Shown: positions 18,818 through 28,614, numbered from the stretch's first letter. The stretch is DNA of 64,000 nt from DAOUJI01 sp965219565 (GCA_965219565.1 OZ244780.1:558001-622000); one strand, 5' to 3'. A program made the numbers and translations. Notes: generated by a model not told the origin, from the letters alone.

Positions 18818-20149
18818 CTAGGGGCCTCCCGGGAGAATTTGCTCGATTACCGGCAGTGGAGCGCCGCCCGGACTCCGTCCCTGCTCCACACCGTAACCGC
18901 CCCGGTCACCGGCTCGGCCAGCGCCCTCTCCAATGTGGTGGTCAGCATGGGCAGCGGCCCAGCAGCGGCCCGGAAGTTCCGCCGACCCCCGCGCTGTCCC
19001 GCAGACCATCAGCAGGGGCAGGGCGCGGCCGGCCACCCTCCCCGGCAGCACGGCGGAGCGTTCGAACTCGATGTAGTGAGTCCCCGTGCCCAGGGCACCG
19101 TCGCTGACCTTCACCAGCAGGTCGGGCCTCACCTGGGTCAGGCCGGGCACGATGACCTCGCCCCGCCAGCCGGCGACGACCTCCACGGCTTCCCTGGCGA
19201 AGCGCACCACCAGCCGGTTCACCCCGTCGTTGTTGTGCTGCTCGTGCTTCCGGTACCAGCGGTCCAGGTAGGCCCCGTGCCGGCTGCGGATCACCGACGG
19301 CAGCACCCGGCTCATGTTGGCCGCCCGCCTCATCCCCAGTTCCGACAGGTAGTGCCGCCCGTCGAACACCGCCACCAGGCCGGTGTCTACGAACCGCATC
19401 AGATGGCGGAAAACCTCGCCGGATGACCCGCCCACGATCTCCCGCAGCCAGGAGGCCCGCATGGCGGGGAAGTGGCAGATGGTCATGAACAAGCGGTGGG
19501 CGGTTCTGCCGTCGATGACCTCCATGTCGGGATTGTCTTTCAGCCACAGGCCCACCTGCTTCGGGCGGCCCACCGTGGGATGTCCGGCGGGGTCGGACAC
19601 CAAGTCCCGGGAGGGACGCAGTTCCACCGCCTCGCTGCATTGCCCGTCGGGGGTGCAGAACAGCGTGGGCGTGGCGCTGGACAGGGTGTTTCGGGCCAGC
19701 TCCCTGGCCCAGGCGTCCACGGCCACCACGATCTGGGCCGAGGGTTCCACCTCCCGGTCCGGGTCCTCGTAGAAGACCCGGTTGCCGATGCGGAGATAGC
19801 GGTCCTCCTCGTGGGAGTGGCAGTCCACCCCCCAGAAGCGGTGCTGCTCCTTCCGCCGCAGCACCCGCTCGGTGGCGTGAAGACCGGCGTAGGAGAAGGG
19901 AGTCCAGACGTCCGGGCCGTAGCGGGCCACGGCCTGGTAGAAACCGCCATGCCTGAACAGCCGGAAGTCGGTCATCCTGACCTCTCTGGAGGCCGCCGTG
20001 TCGTCGGGGGGCCGGTTGACCCTGCCGCTGCGGATCAGGTCGGGGGCCAGGCGGTAGATCGGCTCCAGCATGGCGAGCCGGCGCAGGGACATTTTCACCC
20101 CCGGAGGTGAGGACCCCAGGGTGGTGCTGATGGTCTCCTGTCTCACCAC
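18818..20149 (-). CDS. Replication-relaxation family protein, frameshifted near C-terminus
   Basis: 443 residues as read. The middle resembles plasmid-type replication-relaxation proteins: a winged-helix region (FPAMRASWLREIVGGSSGEV, FVDTGLVAVFDGRHYLSELG) and a C-terminal nuclease-like part (RPDLLVKVSDG, THYIEFERSA). The reading frame fails after LLMVCGTARG at the C5 run of 18986-18990: moving one frame gives RRNFRAAAGPLPMLTTTLER and ends at a TAA at 18847-18849, a more natural end than 18818. The usual segment between the FER motif and the last strand also seems short. The start at 20149 is GTG; an ATG at 20092 preceded by GGGGGTG is an alternative. Probably a recently damaged gene or a sequencing error. 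Confidence 0.65.
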   Translation of the reverse strand: MVRQETISTTLGSSPPGVKMSLRRLAMLEPIYRLAPDLIRSGRVNRPPDDTAASREVRMTDFRLFRHGGFYQAVARYGPDVWTPFSYAGLHATERVLRRKEQHRFWGVDCHSHEEDRYLRIGNRVFYEDPDREVEPSAQIVVAVDAWARELARNTLSSATPTLFCTPDGQCSEAVELRPSRDLVSDPAGHPTVGRPKQVGLWLKDNPDMEVIDGRTAHRLFMTICHFPAMRASWLREIVGGSSGEVFRHLMRFVDTGLVAVFDGRHYLSELGMRRAANMSRVLPSVIRSRHGAYLDRWYRKHEQHNNDGVNRLVVRFAREAVEVVAGWRGEVIVPGLTQVRPDLLVKVSDGALGTGTHYIEFERSAVLPGRVAGRALPLLMVCGTARGSAELPGRCWAAAHADHHIGEGAGRAGDRGGYGVEQGRSPGGAPLPVIEQILPGGP

Positions 20150-20439
20150 CTACGCCGAATCGAGGCGGAGCTTGGGCAGTGGTACATGCCAGAACAGCAG
20201 CGAGATTGTCTGGGCTGGTAGACCGGCCAGCGGAAATCGCCTCTCCCGTAAGCCGGGGGGCTTTTCGCCAACAGAGCAACGGAACAAGCATTGAAGGATT
20301 CGTAAGTACCTACTTGCCGACCTGGCACGGATGGATAGCTTGGCGGAATGGCAGATGGGCAAAACTGGTAGTAGTGCGTAGTACGGATCAATGCCAAGAC
20401 CCATAGGGAAAATGGGCCATCTGCGGCTGCAGAATCAAC
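20150..20439. other. Intergenic stretch at left edge of the AT-richer island
   Basis: No supported ORF. Base composition shifts toward A/T here, after the replication-relaxation gene and before the island promoter. Confidence 0.4.
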
Positions 20440-20490
20440 TTGACAAATGTCCCGTACAATTGTAATGTACAGTAATCTAATTACAGTAAT
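20440..20490 (+). promoter_or_regulatory. Promoter and operator-like repeats before the PLD-like gene
   Basis: A consensus TTGACA lies at 20440-20445, with a weak -10 TAATGT 17 bases on (20463-20468). Overlapping it are a 10-bp palindrome TACAATTGTA (20454-20463) and a direct repeat TACAGTAAT at 20468-20476 and 20482-20490 (14-base period, one to two helical turns). Such repeats over a promoter suggest a repressor site. The HTH at the N-terminus of the downstream protein is a candidate binder (inference). Confidence 0.5.
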
Positions 20491-20510
20491 TCACGGAAGG
20501 ACAATATACG

Positions 20511-22241
20511 ATGAGACTCACCGTAGCGGACCTGGCACTGGCTATAGGTAAGGACGAAAACTACGTTCGGCAACACATCCGCCGGAAGAATCTAACAGCG
20601 GAAAAGGACGGAGGTAGAGTATTAGTAGAGGAAGCGGAGGCGGTGAGGTGGGCCAAAGAACGTGGGCTGCCACTCACCCAAGCAATCATAACGCCGGAGT
20701 CGGACGGTGAGGTTAGTACACGCGCCGCGCGCATGACCGTGCTGGCAGTCCGGGCACCAAACGGAACGGCTACGAATATGTTTACCCTAGTCCGTCATCG
20801 GGACCACAAGTCTTTAGGGCCTTGGACCAAAATTGAAAACCCAGACTGGCACCGAGAGACATCCAATGCTGAGGACTCAGGTCAGGCTGACAACCTAATC
20901 CTCTATCGATTGGACACGACACTGGCAAAGTGTCAGGAGATAGTGAAACAAATACTGCAGAGCGGCGTACTGGATATCGATAGTAGCGAAATCCGGTACG
21001 CCTTAGAACAGAGGCCGCGGCACCATTGGACCTACCAAGACCACACCGCGAGCCATCAGGAGGTGTTTGGGCATCTATTTCGCAGGCACAGTGCAGAAAT
21101 AACCGAATACTGGTGCTTCGACTCCGAGACTCAAGCCCGATGGATGGGGACACTCGAATCCGCTGAGGCGGCCTCAAGAGCAATGGCCAAAGTCTTACAC
21201 TTCCCGCTTGACCAACGGCCTGACCGAGCCGGCAACTTGATGATAGCGAGTGCCCAAGATGCCATTGAAAGCGAAATCACGGGAAGACCAGGCAAGAACC
21301 TGATACTCAGGGTTGCTGGAAATAACTGGACGACTCCTCCACCAGGGGCTTACTCAGCCTCGGTGTGGGCCTACCACAGCGACGACACAGTGGCCCAATG
21401 TTCAATGGAGATTAGAGATCCTGAAACGGTGATTAGCCGCGACACGGACTTTGACCGGTTGGGGTACGCGATTTACCGCAACAGCGACGGACAGTGCATT
21501 GATCAATACGATGCATACCTCGTCAAGTCGATTGCCATGAGCACCGTCGTTGCAGGACCGGAAGTACGGATGAACATCAAGGCCAATGGGAATTCCATAG
21601 AGGTGGGAACCAGCCTCGGCACAAGTCGTGAAACTAGAACAATCGAAAATAGCAACGGCGATCAAATGGACCAGGCCGTCCGAACAAAATACTTGTCATA
21701 CCGGGCTTGGGAAAGGGACCAATCTGCACGCAAAGAGGGTAGCCTGGTTAGGTTCGTCCCAGAGCAAGTTGAAGAAGCCGTCGCCTACATCACGAATCTG
21801 ATAGGTCAAGAAAATTCCTCAGAGGGGCCCATCTACTTCGCGGACCCACACTTCCTGGGCGAAAAACCCGGCAACACGGAAATCAAACTACTGACAGCCA
21901 TCTTGGCAGAATCAAGAGGCCGACCTCTGAACATTTTGTTGGGTCGGCACTGGAAGGAAGGCCGCACATTGGGGTACCCGAAACCTTTAGTTGCAAATGC
22001 AACGGTCAGAAGTTTCACCCGTGCAGGCGAGCGCGAAGGACCTGCATTCCACGATAGGTATCTGATTACGCCGGCCGGCGAAACGTTAATCACGAACTCG
22101 GTCAACGGTTGGGGAAGTCATGGCGTCACGTTCAACCGCCTCTCCCATGGCGTCTACAGAGCCGAGGCAGAATACTTGTGGTCCCTGACCACAGGTGCGG
22201 AAGGTAATGGAGTCTTAGCGGAAGGGGTGGAGCCATGGTAG
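20511..22241 (+). CDS. HTH plus phospholipase-D-like protein, putative defence effector
   Basis: 576 residues, no family named with certainty. Residues 1-55 look like an excisionase/MerR-type HTH (VADLALAIGKDENYVRQHIR). The long middle is unassigned, with HHWTYQDHTASHQEVFGHLF as a His-rich patch. The last about 170 residues look PLD-like: PIYFADPHFLG opens the strand, and FHDRYLI followed by LITNSVNGWG resembles the HxK/R...GxxN active-site half. The canonical K is R and the D at +7 is not seen. RBS GGAAGG lies 10 bases upstream. It overlaps the next gene by 7 bases, so the two are probably translationally coupled. Codon and base use are more AT-rich than flanking regions. VPA1262-like proteins are one family to compare; I am not sure of it. 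Confidence 0.7.
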   Translation: MRLTVADLALAIGKDENYVRQHIRRKNLTAEKDGGRVLVEEAEAVRWAKERGLPLTQAIITPESDGEVSTRAARMTVLAVRAPNGTATNMFTLVRHRDHKSLGPWTKIENPDWHRETSNAEDSGQADNLILYRLDTTLAKCQEIVKQILQSGVLDIDSSEIRYALEQRPRHHWTYQDHTASHQEVFGHLFRRHSAEITEYWCFDSETQARWMGTLESAEAASRAMAKVLHFPLDQRPDRAGNLMIASAQDAIESEITGRPGKNLILRVAGNNWTTPPPGAYSASVWAYHSDDTVAQCSMEIRDPETVISRDTDFDRLGYAIYRNSDGQCIDQYDAYLVKSIAMSTVVAGPEVRMNIKANGNSIEVGTSLGTSRETRTIENSNGDQMDQAVRTKYLSYRAWERDQSARKEGSLVRFVPEQVEEAVAYITNLIGQENSSEGPIYFADPHFLGEKPGNTEIKLLTAILAESRGRPLNILLGRHWKEGRTLGYPKPLVANATVRSFTRAGEREGPAFHDRYLITPAGETLITNSVNGWGSHGVTFNRLSHGVYRAEAEYLWSLTTGAEGNGVLAEGVEPW

Positions 22242-24310
22242 ACCGAAACCAGGGACAAGTCCAAGAGGAAGATTGGGTCGCCAAAGTCGCCTGGCGGGTA
22301 GTAGGTGCCATTGAATCACCTTTAGTAGCCCCCAGGCTCACTCATTTGGTCAGCAATGTGGTGAACAAGTATGTCCCCGACAATGAGCGGAAACAGATCA
22401 CAGAAACTATCAACGGGTGGTATGAAACGCGTGATGGGCTGCCGGCATTGGCGGACCACGTTAAGGACGAGGTTGACGAGCTTGTACTCAGAGGCGCGGG
22501 CCACCAATTGCTCAAGACAAAACCCGTCCCACATCAAGACGCGCTCTTCTGGGCAATCGGCGCCGTTGACCCGGAGACAGCGGAGGGAACGATCCGGGAT
22601 TCATGGTGTCAGAAACAAATCGACGCCCTTTTGGAGTACGCCGTAGGCGTCCTTCAAGTGCTTTGCGAAGATTCCAACGTGATAGACCCTAGCGATGCGT
22701 TGGGCTTCAAAGTGGATAGCGGGAAAGCGTACGTCGACCCGGACTACAAACAAGAGCGTATCAAAACCCTTTACAGAACGCAGTGGAACCGGCCCGATCT
22801 GTACTCTGGGGTGGCAAGGGTCATACAACTCCTAATGACAATAAAGCCAGAGCAGTTCCCCATGCTGGTCGAAAAAGCGGACCACCCGACAGTTCAGAGA
22901 TGGGCCTTGTTTATCGTGTCCGGATATTTGAAGACTGCTCGATTGCAGGCATTGGACTGGCTCAAAGGCAATCCTTCAGAACCCGTGGTCGCTGTAGCTA
23001 TAGTCCACGGGCTTGAAGAAATCCGGGAGCTGAGATGGGAAGCTGAACACCAAGGTCGAGACCAAAGCGAACGGGAGATAGCCTACGAAACCGCCTCCCG
23101 GCTACTGTCAGGTCTGGTGAACCAATTGGCACAATATGAGCCTGGTGAAAGCGTGCGGTGGATAGCGGAATTGTACGAACACGGAATTCTCGTGCCTGGG
23201 ATAAATCGCAGGACAGGCAGATACAACTTCGCCGAGAATCTGGAGAAACTCTGTATAGACAAACTGGCGGAGTTGGTTCGTCAGACCTGGGGCAGCGGCA
23301 TACGAGAAGCGCTTAAATCCAACGCACCCTGGGGTGCTGTCACCCAACAAACACTGCCGCTGGGAACGGTAGCCTCTAGGGTATACGGCGACTTTCCCGA
23401 AAGGGCTGCCGAAATAGCCAGGACGGTCCTCGAAAAGCACGCGTCGCACATCAGCGACATAATGGTCAACAACAATCGCGCCTACTACACCCTAACGGAG
23501 AGCAGGGCAATAAAATGGATGGGCGGATTGGGAGCCTCGCTTGCAATTTCATTGCCAGAGGGTCAAACGCCGTTGGATTGGGCGATCAGACAATGCAACC
23601 AGCTCCCACTGAGTCCTTGGGATGCCGATGACTTCCCGGAACAATTCCGTCTTGCCGGCGACGTGGCCGAAATCCAACTGACGGTTGCCATCTATGCAGT
23701 CCTAGCAAGGTACGAAGCAGGTTACGATGTCGAACCCGCAATGGTAAGGAACCTGGCCGGAAAGGCATGGGAGCACTGCCGCTTTCTGCGCCAGCAAGAA
23801 ACATACGGGCTTGAAGAGCCTGAACTCGACGAGTTAGCCGCTCGTGTTGCAATAGAGCTAGGTAGCGCAAGCGAAGAGTGGCTGATTGTCCAAGCCAAGA
23901 ACCCGCAGATCGGGCCTCGAGGCCTATGGGCCCTGGTGGATGCCTACATAAAAAAAGACGGCTCCCTAACCCTCGCGAACGAATTGGGGGCTAGCATAGC
24001 AGCGCGGTACCGCAACATCAAAGGGACAGAAATCTCTACTCTCAGATACTTGGCCATGATATGGCAGCGGCTGGAAGCAGCCGACGCGGCGCTCGAAACC
24101 GCAGAAATCATGATGGAGTTCCACCGAAGGGCAATGCAGCGCAATGATTACGTCGTGGTGATGAGGCTGCTGGTCCTAGCGGCACGGCACAAGGGAGCTA
24201 CCTCAACAATGAAGAGGGACATGAGATCTCTCTACGAATACCTATGGCGGAATTACACACTCGACGAAGAAAGCGAAACGAGACAAAGTGCCGACGCAAT
24301 CTTGGCTTAG
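22235..24310 (+). CDS. Large alpha-helical partner protein, unknown function
   Basis: 691 residues, no recognised domain and no Walker motif. The sequence is rich in amphipathic helices throughout (for example RAAEIARTVLEKHASHISDI, AADAALETAEIMMEFHRRAM), resembling HEAT/TPR-like solenoids. No signal peptide. It begins 7 bases inside the upstream PLD-like gene (ATGGTAG overlap), so the two should be made together and may form a sensor-effector pair. The stop at 24310 is followed by about 130 empty bases before a separate small gene. Position in a foreign-looking island with nuclease genes suggests defence; this is inference. Confidence 0.65.
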   Translation: MVDRNQGQVQEEDWVAKVAWRVVGAIESPLVAPRLTHLVSNVVNKYVPDNERKQITETINGWYETRDGLPALADHVKDEVDELVLRGAGHQLLKTKPVPHQDALFWAIGAVDPETAEGTIRDSWCQKQIDALLEYAVGVLQVLCEDSNVIDPSDALGFKVDSGKAYVDPDYKQERIKTLYRTQWNRPDLYSGVARVIQLLMTIKPEQFPMLVEKADHPTVQRWALFIVSGYLKTARLQALDWLKGNPSEPVVAVAIVHGLEEIRELRWEAEHQGRDQSEREIAYETASRLLSGLVNQLAQYEPGESVRWIAELYEHGILVPGINRRTGRYNFAENLEKLCIDKLAELVRQTWGSGIREALKSNAPWGAVTQQTLPLGTVASRVYGDFPERAAEIARTVLEKHASHISDIMVNNNRAYYTLTESRAIKWMGGLGASLAISLPEGQTPLDWAIRQCNQLPLSPWDADDFPEQFRLAGDVAEIQLTVAIYAVLARYEAGYDVEPAMVRNLAGKAWEHCRFLRQQETYGLEEPELDELAARVAIELGSASEEWLIVQAKNPQIGPRGLWALVDAYIKKDGSLTLANELGASIAARYRNIKGTEISTLRYLAMIWQRLEAADAALETAEIMMEFHRRAMQRNDYVVVMRLLVLAARHKGATSTMKRDMRSLYEYLWRNYTLDEESETRQSADAILA

Positions 24311-24441
24311 GGGATTAAAGACTAAGTGACTATCTCAAAAGTCCCAGTAGTGACGCATGTTGAAATGTTCTAAATCAGAACGGCGCCTACCAGCATCGAC
24401 CGAGGTAGGTGTAGGGTTAGGTTTGGAAGAGAGGAGCGGTG

Positions 24442-24915
24442 ATGAGCCAGCTTGGTAAATGGAGCCAGTCGAGGGTACCTCATAAGGGTTGGTCGTGCGT
24501 CGGGTTCGAGGACCTCGGCGAGCCATCCGAGATATGTGAGATGTGCGAACATCAGGAGATCCGGTATGTGCATAGCATGAGGCACCCGGACTACCCTGAG
24601 GTGCTGGACGTGGGCTGCGTATGTGCGGAGAACATGGAGGCCGACTACACATCCGCACGGTGGCGCGAGTCGAACGCCAAGTCCATAGCTGGCAAGTTCA
24701 GCAGGTTCATGGGCTCGCCCAACTGGCGCGCCACCAGAAACGACGGCCAACGCATCAAGCGCAAAAAGTGCATCATAGTCATCAGCGAGAGGTACTCGTT
24801 TGGTTATTGGATTATGCGAGGTGCGACCGAGTGTTCACAGTGGGGGTTCGATACGGAGGATGAGGCCAAGCGAGCAGCCTTCTACAAGTTACAGGACATC
24901 ATCAAAGGAGACTAG
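24442..24915 (+). CDS. Small Cys-rich conserved hypothetical protein
   Basis: 157 residues from the ATG at 24442, chosen because GAGGAG sits 5 bases upstream; the GTG at 24439 is too close to it. Residues 30-70 hold a probable zinc site: CEMCEHQEIRYVH, a HPDYP segment, then GCVCAENME. The rest is basic and aromatic (RYSFGYWIMRG), with no enzyme motif. The CxxC...H...CxC arrangement recurs in hypothetical proteins of mobile elements, but no function is established that I know of. It stands between the two-gene cassette and the disrupted nuclease gene. Confidence 0.6.
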   Translation: MSQLGKWSQSRVPHKGWSCVGFEDLGEPSEICEMCEHQEIRYVHSMRHPDYPEVLDVGCVCAENMEADYTSARWRESNAKSIAGKFSRFMGSPNWRATRNDGQRIKRKKCIIVISERYSFGYWIMRGATECSQWGFDTEDEAKRAAFYKLQDIIKGD

Positions 24916-25115
24916 CCGAATAAAACAATTCAGAATGAGTGACAGGATAGTGCAGTATCGCCGCGCCCCGCAACCGCGAAATTCCAGGTTGGTTTTGAGA
25001 TAGTTTCTAAGTTACGGTTGACGCCATCTCAGTCGGCGACGGGGTACCAGACTCTGGAGAGCCTCTCAGGCACAGCCGCAAACGCGACCCGCACTAACGA
25101 AAACGGAAGCCTTCA

Positions 25116-26816
25116 ATGAACGAGTACCATACACAGGAATACCGGAGTGCACGCGACGTAATCGGGGACTTGGAGTTGCTAACCCAAGAGAACGGATTCA
25201 TCTACACCTTTTGCCATTTGGTCCTCGGGGCCTTGTGGATGTCGCCGGACGAAATCGCCGACATTGACTGGAACCAAAGGCTGAATGTTCAGGAGCTCTC
25301 CTTCCTTTTGGGCCTGATGGTCAAACGCCTGCTGAGCTTGACTGCCCCGCCCTCCGAAGAGACGGCCAACGAGCAAGCCGCCACCGCCTCCCTCTTGCTT
25401 GAAGAACTTCACAGGGTTCAAATGTTTTCACAATCAGGGGCCGCTGCCGAGGTTTATCCTGATGTCCAGGATTGGGCCGCCGAAGTTGGCGGATCCTATG
25501 ATGACTGGATGACCAGCGGCCGTGGTATGGTCGAGCCTATTTTCTACGGCGACGACGGGGCATACGACTTCCAATATCTCGAAATGGCGGAAAAGAGGTA
25601 CAGGAATGACGAGCCGTGGATACGGGATCACCTGGGAACAAACTGGGGATCAGTCCTTGAAATCGCCGGGCAACTAAAAGGCCTAACCCAGGCCCGTGCC
25701 GGCAGTATTCACACCGCATCGACCTTCCAGGAAATGTCCTTACAGTGTCTGGCGGCCTTCTTGTTCAGTCCAGAGGATATTGCGAACGTAAGCCGGGATG
25801 CCGTGGGCAGTTTTCTTGATGCCTTCTCGCTGGTTCCAGGAAAAGCAAACCAGGAGTTCCGCGCCGTCGGCGACTACAACGCGGCGCATTCACACCCCGT
25901 CATTCGCCTCCAAGGAAATAAGTTCTTTCTGCCCATCTTCTTCAACCTGGCCAAGTCCATCTACGAGAGCCCTTATTACTGGATGTTGAAGGACGGCAAT
26001 TACAAGGAAACGGGACTAAGTAACAGGGGGGATGCTACTGAAGAGATTGCCTTTGACCTGTTGACACGGGTCTTCGGCGAAGAGAACGTCCGTCGCGGAG
26101 TGAAGATCAGGAACCGGAACCAGGATGTGACCGACATCGACGTGCTCGCCATTGCTGGTAATAAGGCGGTCATCGTGCAGGCGAAATCGAAGAAGCTCAC
26201 GATGGCGTCAAGGGGAGGCGACGGCGAAAGTCTCAAGGGTGACTTCCAGGAGGCCGTGCAGGACGCTTATGACCAGGCTCTGTTGTCAAGGAAGGCTGTG
26301 ATTGAGGCGGGCAGCTCCCTGACAGTCGGGGAAGAACAGCTGGTCGGACTCAAGGAAACCATCGACGAAGCCTACCTCATCTGCCTTACCGGCGACCACT
26401 ATCCAGCGGTCACCACCCAGGTGGAGTCCTATCTCCAGAGGGGAGAGGGCGACCCGTACCCGTTGGCGATGAGCATATTCGACCTGGACATTGTCACATT
26501 TTATCTGGAGGACCCTTTTGACCTGCTCTACTACTTGAGGCAACGCTCCGCTCATGCAGCGCACTTCAAGTCGGATTCGGAAATGGCCCTCCTTGCTTTT
26601 CATCTCCGGAACAAGCTCTACCCCACGGAAGAGGCCGACCTTACCTACATCGACCAAGGAATGGCGGGGCTCATAGATGCCAACTTTCCGGTTGTAAAGG
26701 GACACTATCCTAAGACGAAAACTGCTAACAGGTTGTTTCATCAGTGGAGGAATGAAGAATTCGAGAGACTTGTGCGCCAAGTCAAAATGATTGACCAACC
26801 GGGGCTTACTGATGTG
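25116..26816 (+). pseudogene. PD-(D/E)XK-type nuclease with SEC-C tail, 5' part (cut by IS)
   Basis: First 567 codons of a gene interrupted by an IS3-family element; the open frame runs into the IS to 26924 and adds about 36 foreign residues. The N-terminal 290 residues are helical and unassigned. Residues 335-375 show a restriction-endonuclease-like core (EEIAFDLLTRVFG, VTDIDVLAIAGNKAVIVQAK: the D...QxK pattern of PD-(D/E)XK nucleases). Joining the flanks across the GTG target duplication restores one open frame of 721 codons ending in a SEC-C zinc motif (see 28153-28614). Likely a defence or DNA-processing nuclease, inactivated or altered here. Confidence 0.7.
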
Positions 26817-26830
26817 TTAGGTGGACCCGG

Positions 26831-27778
26831 TCAGTTGGACAGGATCGCGGTGGAATTAGGCGAGAGTCCCGCTGCTCCTGCCAATGATACCAGCGTCTGG
26901 GCTATTGGAGACTCCTTGGCCTGAACCGCCCCCTCTTCTCCAACATCGGTCACCTGGTGGAACACCTCGGCCGGTGTCCGGTAGCCCAAGGCTTGATGAG
27001 GTCTCTGGTCGTTGTAGAACCGGAGGTAGGCGCCCAGTTCCCTCCTGGCTTCACTGGCGTTGGCGTAGGCTTTCAGGTACACCTCCTCGTACTTCACGGT
27101 GCGCCACAACCGCTCCACAAAGATGTTGTCGGTGTACCGCCCCTTCCCATCCATGCTGATCTTCACCCCTTGTTCCTGCAGCACATGGGTGAACTCCAGG
27201 CTGGTGAATTGGCTGCCTTGGTCGGTGTTGAAGACCTCCGGCTGGCCCTGCTCCAGAGCCTCCTTCAAGGCGTCGACGCAGAAGTCGGCCTCCAGGGTGT
27301 TGGACAATCGCCAGGCCACCACGTACCGACTGTGCCAGTCCATGATGGCCACCAGGTAGAGGAATCCCCGGGCCATGGGCAAGTAGGTGATGTCGGCGGC
27401 CCACGCCTGATTGGGCCTGGCAACTCTGATCTTTTCCAACAGATAAGGATAGACCCGGTGCTCCGGCGCCGGCTGGCTGGTACGGGGACTCCGGTAGATG
27501 GCCCGCAGCCCCATGATGCGCATCAGCCGCTGCACCCGCTTCCGGCTCACGCACCTGCCCTCCCGCGCCAGCCAGACCTTCATGCGCCTCGACCCGTAGA
27601 AGGGTGTATCCAGGTACTGCCGGTCCATGGCCTGCATCAAGGCCAGGTCCTCGCCGGAGGCTTCCCTGGGTCGATAGTACAGGCTGGAACGGGCCACTCC
27701 CAGCAAGGCGCACTGCCGCGCTATCGACAACGATCGGAGCTCCCGGTCCACCATCCCCCGCCGCTGGGCCAGGCTCAT
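26831..27778 (-). CDS. IS3-family transposase OrfB (DDE integrase core)
   Basis: 315 residues. An HTH_21-like region (YGSRRMKVWLAREGRCVSRK) precedes an rve integrase core with the acidic triad in WAADITYLP, FNTDQGSQF and FVERLWRTVKYEEVY, then RPHQALGYRTPAEVF. The frame continues to within a few bases of the left end of the IS. It overlaps orfA by ATGA; in this family OrfB is usually made by coupling or -1 frameshift to give OrfAB. Confidence 0.9.
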   Translation of the reverse strand: MSLAQRRGMVDRELRSLSIARQCALLGVARSSLYYRPREASGEDLALMQAMDRQYLDTPFYGSRRMKVWLAREGRCVSRKRVQRLMRIMGLRAIYRSPRTSQPAPEHRVYPYLLEKIRVARPNQAWAADITYLPMARGFLYLVAIMDWHSRYVVAWRLSNTLEADFCVDALKEALEQGQPEVFNTDQGSQFTSLEFTHVLQEQGVKISMDGKGRYTDNIFVERLWRTVKYEEVYLKAYANASEARRELGAYLRFYNDQRPHQALGYRTPAEVFHQVTDVGEEGAVQAKESPIAQTLVSLAGAAGLSPNSTAILSN

Positions 27779-28059
27779 GGACCGGACCTCTCGAACAAGA
27801 AATCCCGCTCCACCTTCAGCTGTCCGATTTCCTGGTACAGCCGGGCGATCAGGGCGGCGTCGCTACTGGCCTTCTGATCTTGCCCGTTGCTGAACACACC
27901 GGCGGCTCCCGAGGTCAGGGCTTTTTTCCAAGCCTGAATCTGGCTGGGGTGGACCTGGTACCTCGCCGCCAGTTGGGCCACCGTTTCCTCCCCCTTCACC
28001 GCCTCCAGAGCCACCTTGGCCTTGAAAGCCGGGTTGTGCTTTCTCCGTTGTTTCGACAT
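27775..28059 (-). CDS. IS3-family OrfA (HTH)
   Basis: 94 residues. An N-terminal HTH of the transposase_8 type (KHNPAFKAKVALEAVKGEET, then VAQLAARYQVHPSQIQAWKK) is followed by a leucine-zipper-like helix (LIARLYQEIGQLKVERDFL). It binds the IS ends in this family. A GGAGTGGGAAA leader lies just upstream of the start. Confidence 0.9.
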   Translation of the reverse strand: MSKQRRKHNPAFKAKVALEAVKGEETVAQLAARYQVHPSQIQAWKKALTSGAAGVFSNGQDQKASSDAALIARLYQEIGQLKVERDFLFERSGP

Positions 28060-28152
28060 TTCCCACTCCTTCCTGACAGCGACGGCTGCCTTCAGTTTAG
28101 GAGCAGGACTCTCGCTTAACTACCTGTCCAGTTTCCTGGGTCCACCTCAGTG

Positions 28153-28614
28153 CTCTTCTTTTTTTTCGATCTGGCCGGGTCGGGAGCAGACAACCTAATA
28201 AAGATCATCCAAAGGACCAAAAGAGCTACCCGCCTTGACGGTGAGTTGCACGACGCTTCGATTCCTTTCCCTCGCCACGCTAGGGGAATTACCTTCGTGA
28301 GCTACCCTCGGACATCGAGCCACGTTGAGGAGCAACGGTATCATGACCAGTTTCGGGGCTTGGCAATGGCCCGAAAGTACAAGAGCATGGCCAAAGAGTG
28401 GTTGGCCTTAGCGTCACGCTCGGATGACCAGGGACCGTTCAACTTGCTCTGGTATAGCAAGGAGCCCTGGCAACCTGACCCGGATTTGGACAACCTGGCG
28501 AAGGTTCTCTTGAAGCCAGGGCGGGCCATCCATGCCAGTGGTCGAAAGCTTGGTAGGAATGAACAATGTCCTTGCGGGAGCGGGCTGAAGTTCAAGAGAT
28601 GCCACGGGAATTAG
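28153..28614 (+). pseudogene. SEC-C-containing 3' part of the IS-interrupted nuclease
   Basis: Continues the frame of 25116-26816 once the 1333-bp IS and one GTG are removed (D-V-L-F-F-F-F-D across the junction). It ends with a SEC-C zinc-binding motif, NEQCPCGSGLKFKRCHGN. No promoter or RBS of its own is seen, so it is probably untranslated here, although the frame is open from the GTG at 28150. Confidence 0.7.

Larger units (their letters stand above)
26817..28149 (-). mobile_element. IS3-family insertion sequence, 1333 bp
   Basis: Ends match as inverted repeats TTAGGTGGACCC (left) and TGAGGTGGACCC (right, read inward), 11 of 12, with further imperfect matches inside (CTGGACAGG, GCGAGAGTCC). 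GTG at 26814-26816 and at 28150-28152 is a 3-bp target duplication. Contents are orfA and orfB on the minus strand with a 4-base overlap. The copy appears intact. Confidence 0.85.

Noticed and set aside
18942..20291. 449-codon minus-strand ORF overlapping the replication-relaxation gene
   Set aside because: Arg/Pro/Gly-rich shadow translation; the other frame matches a known family over most of its length.
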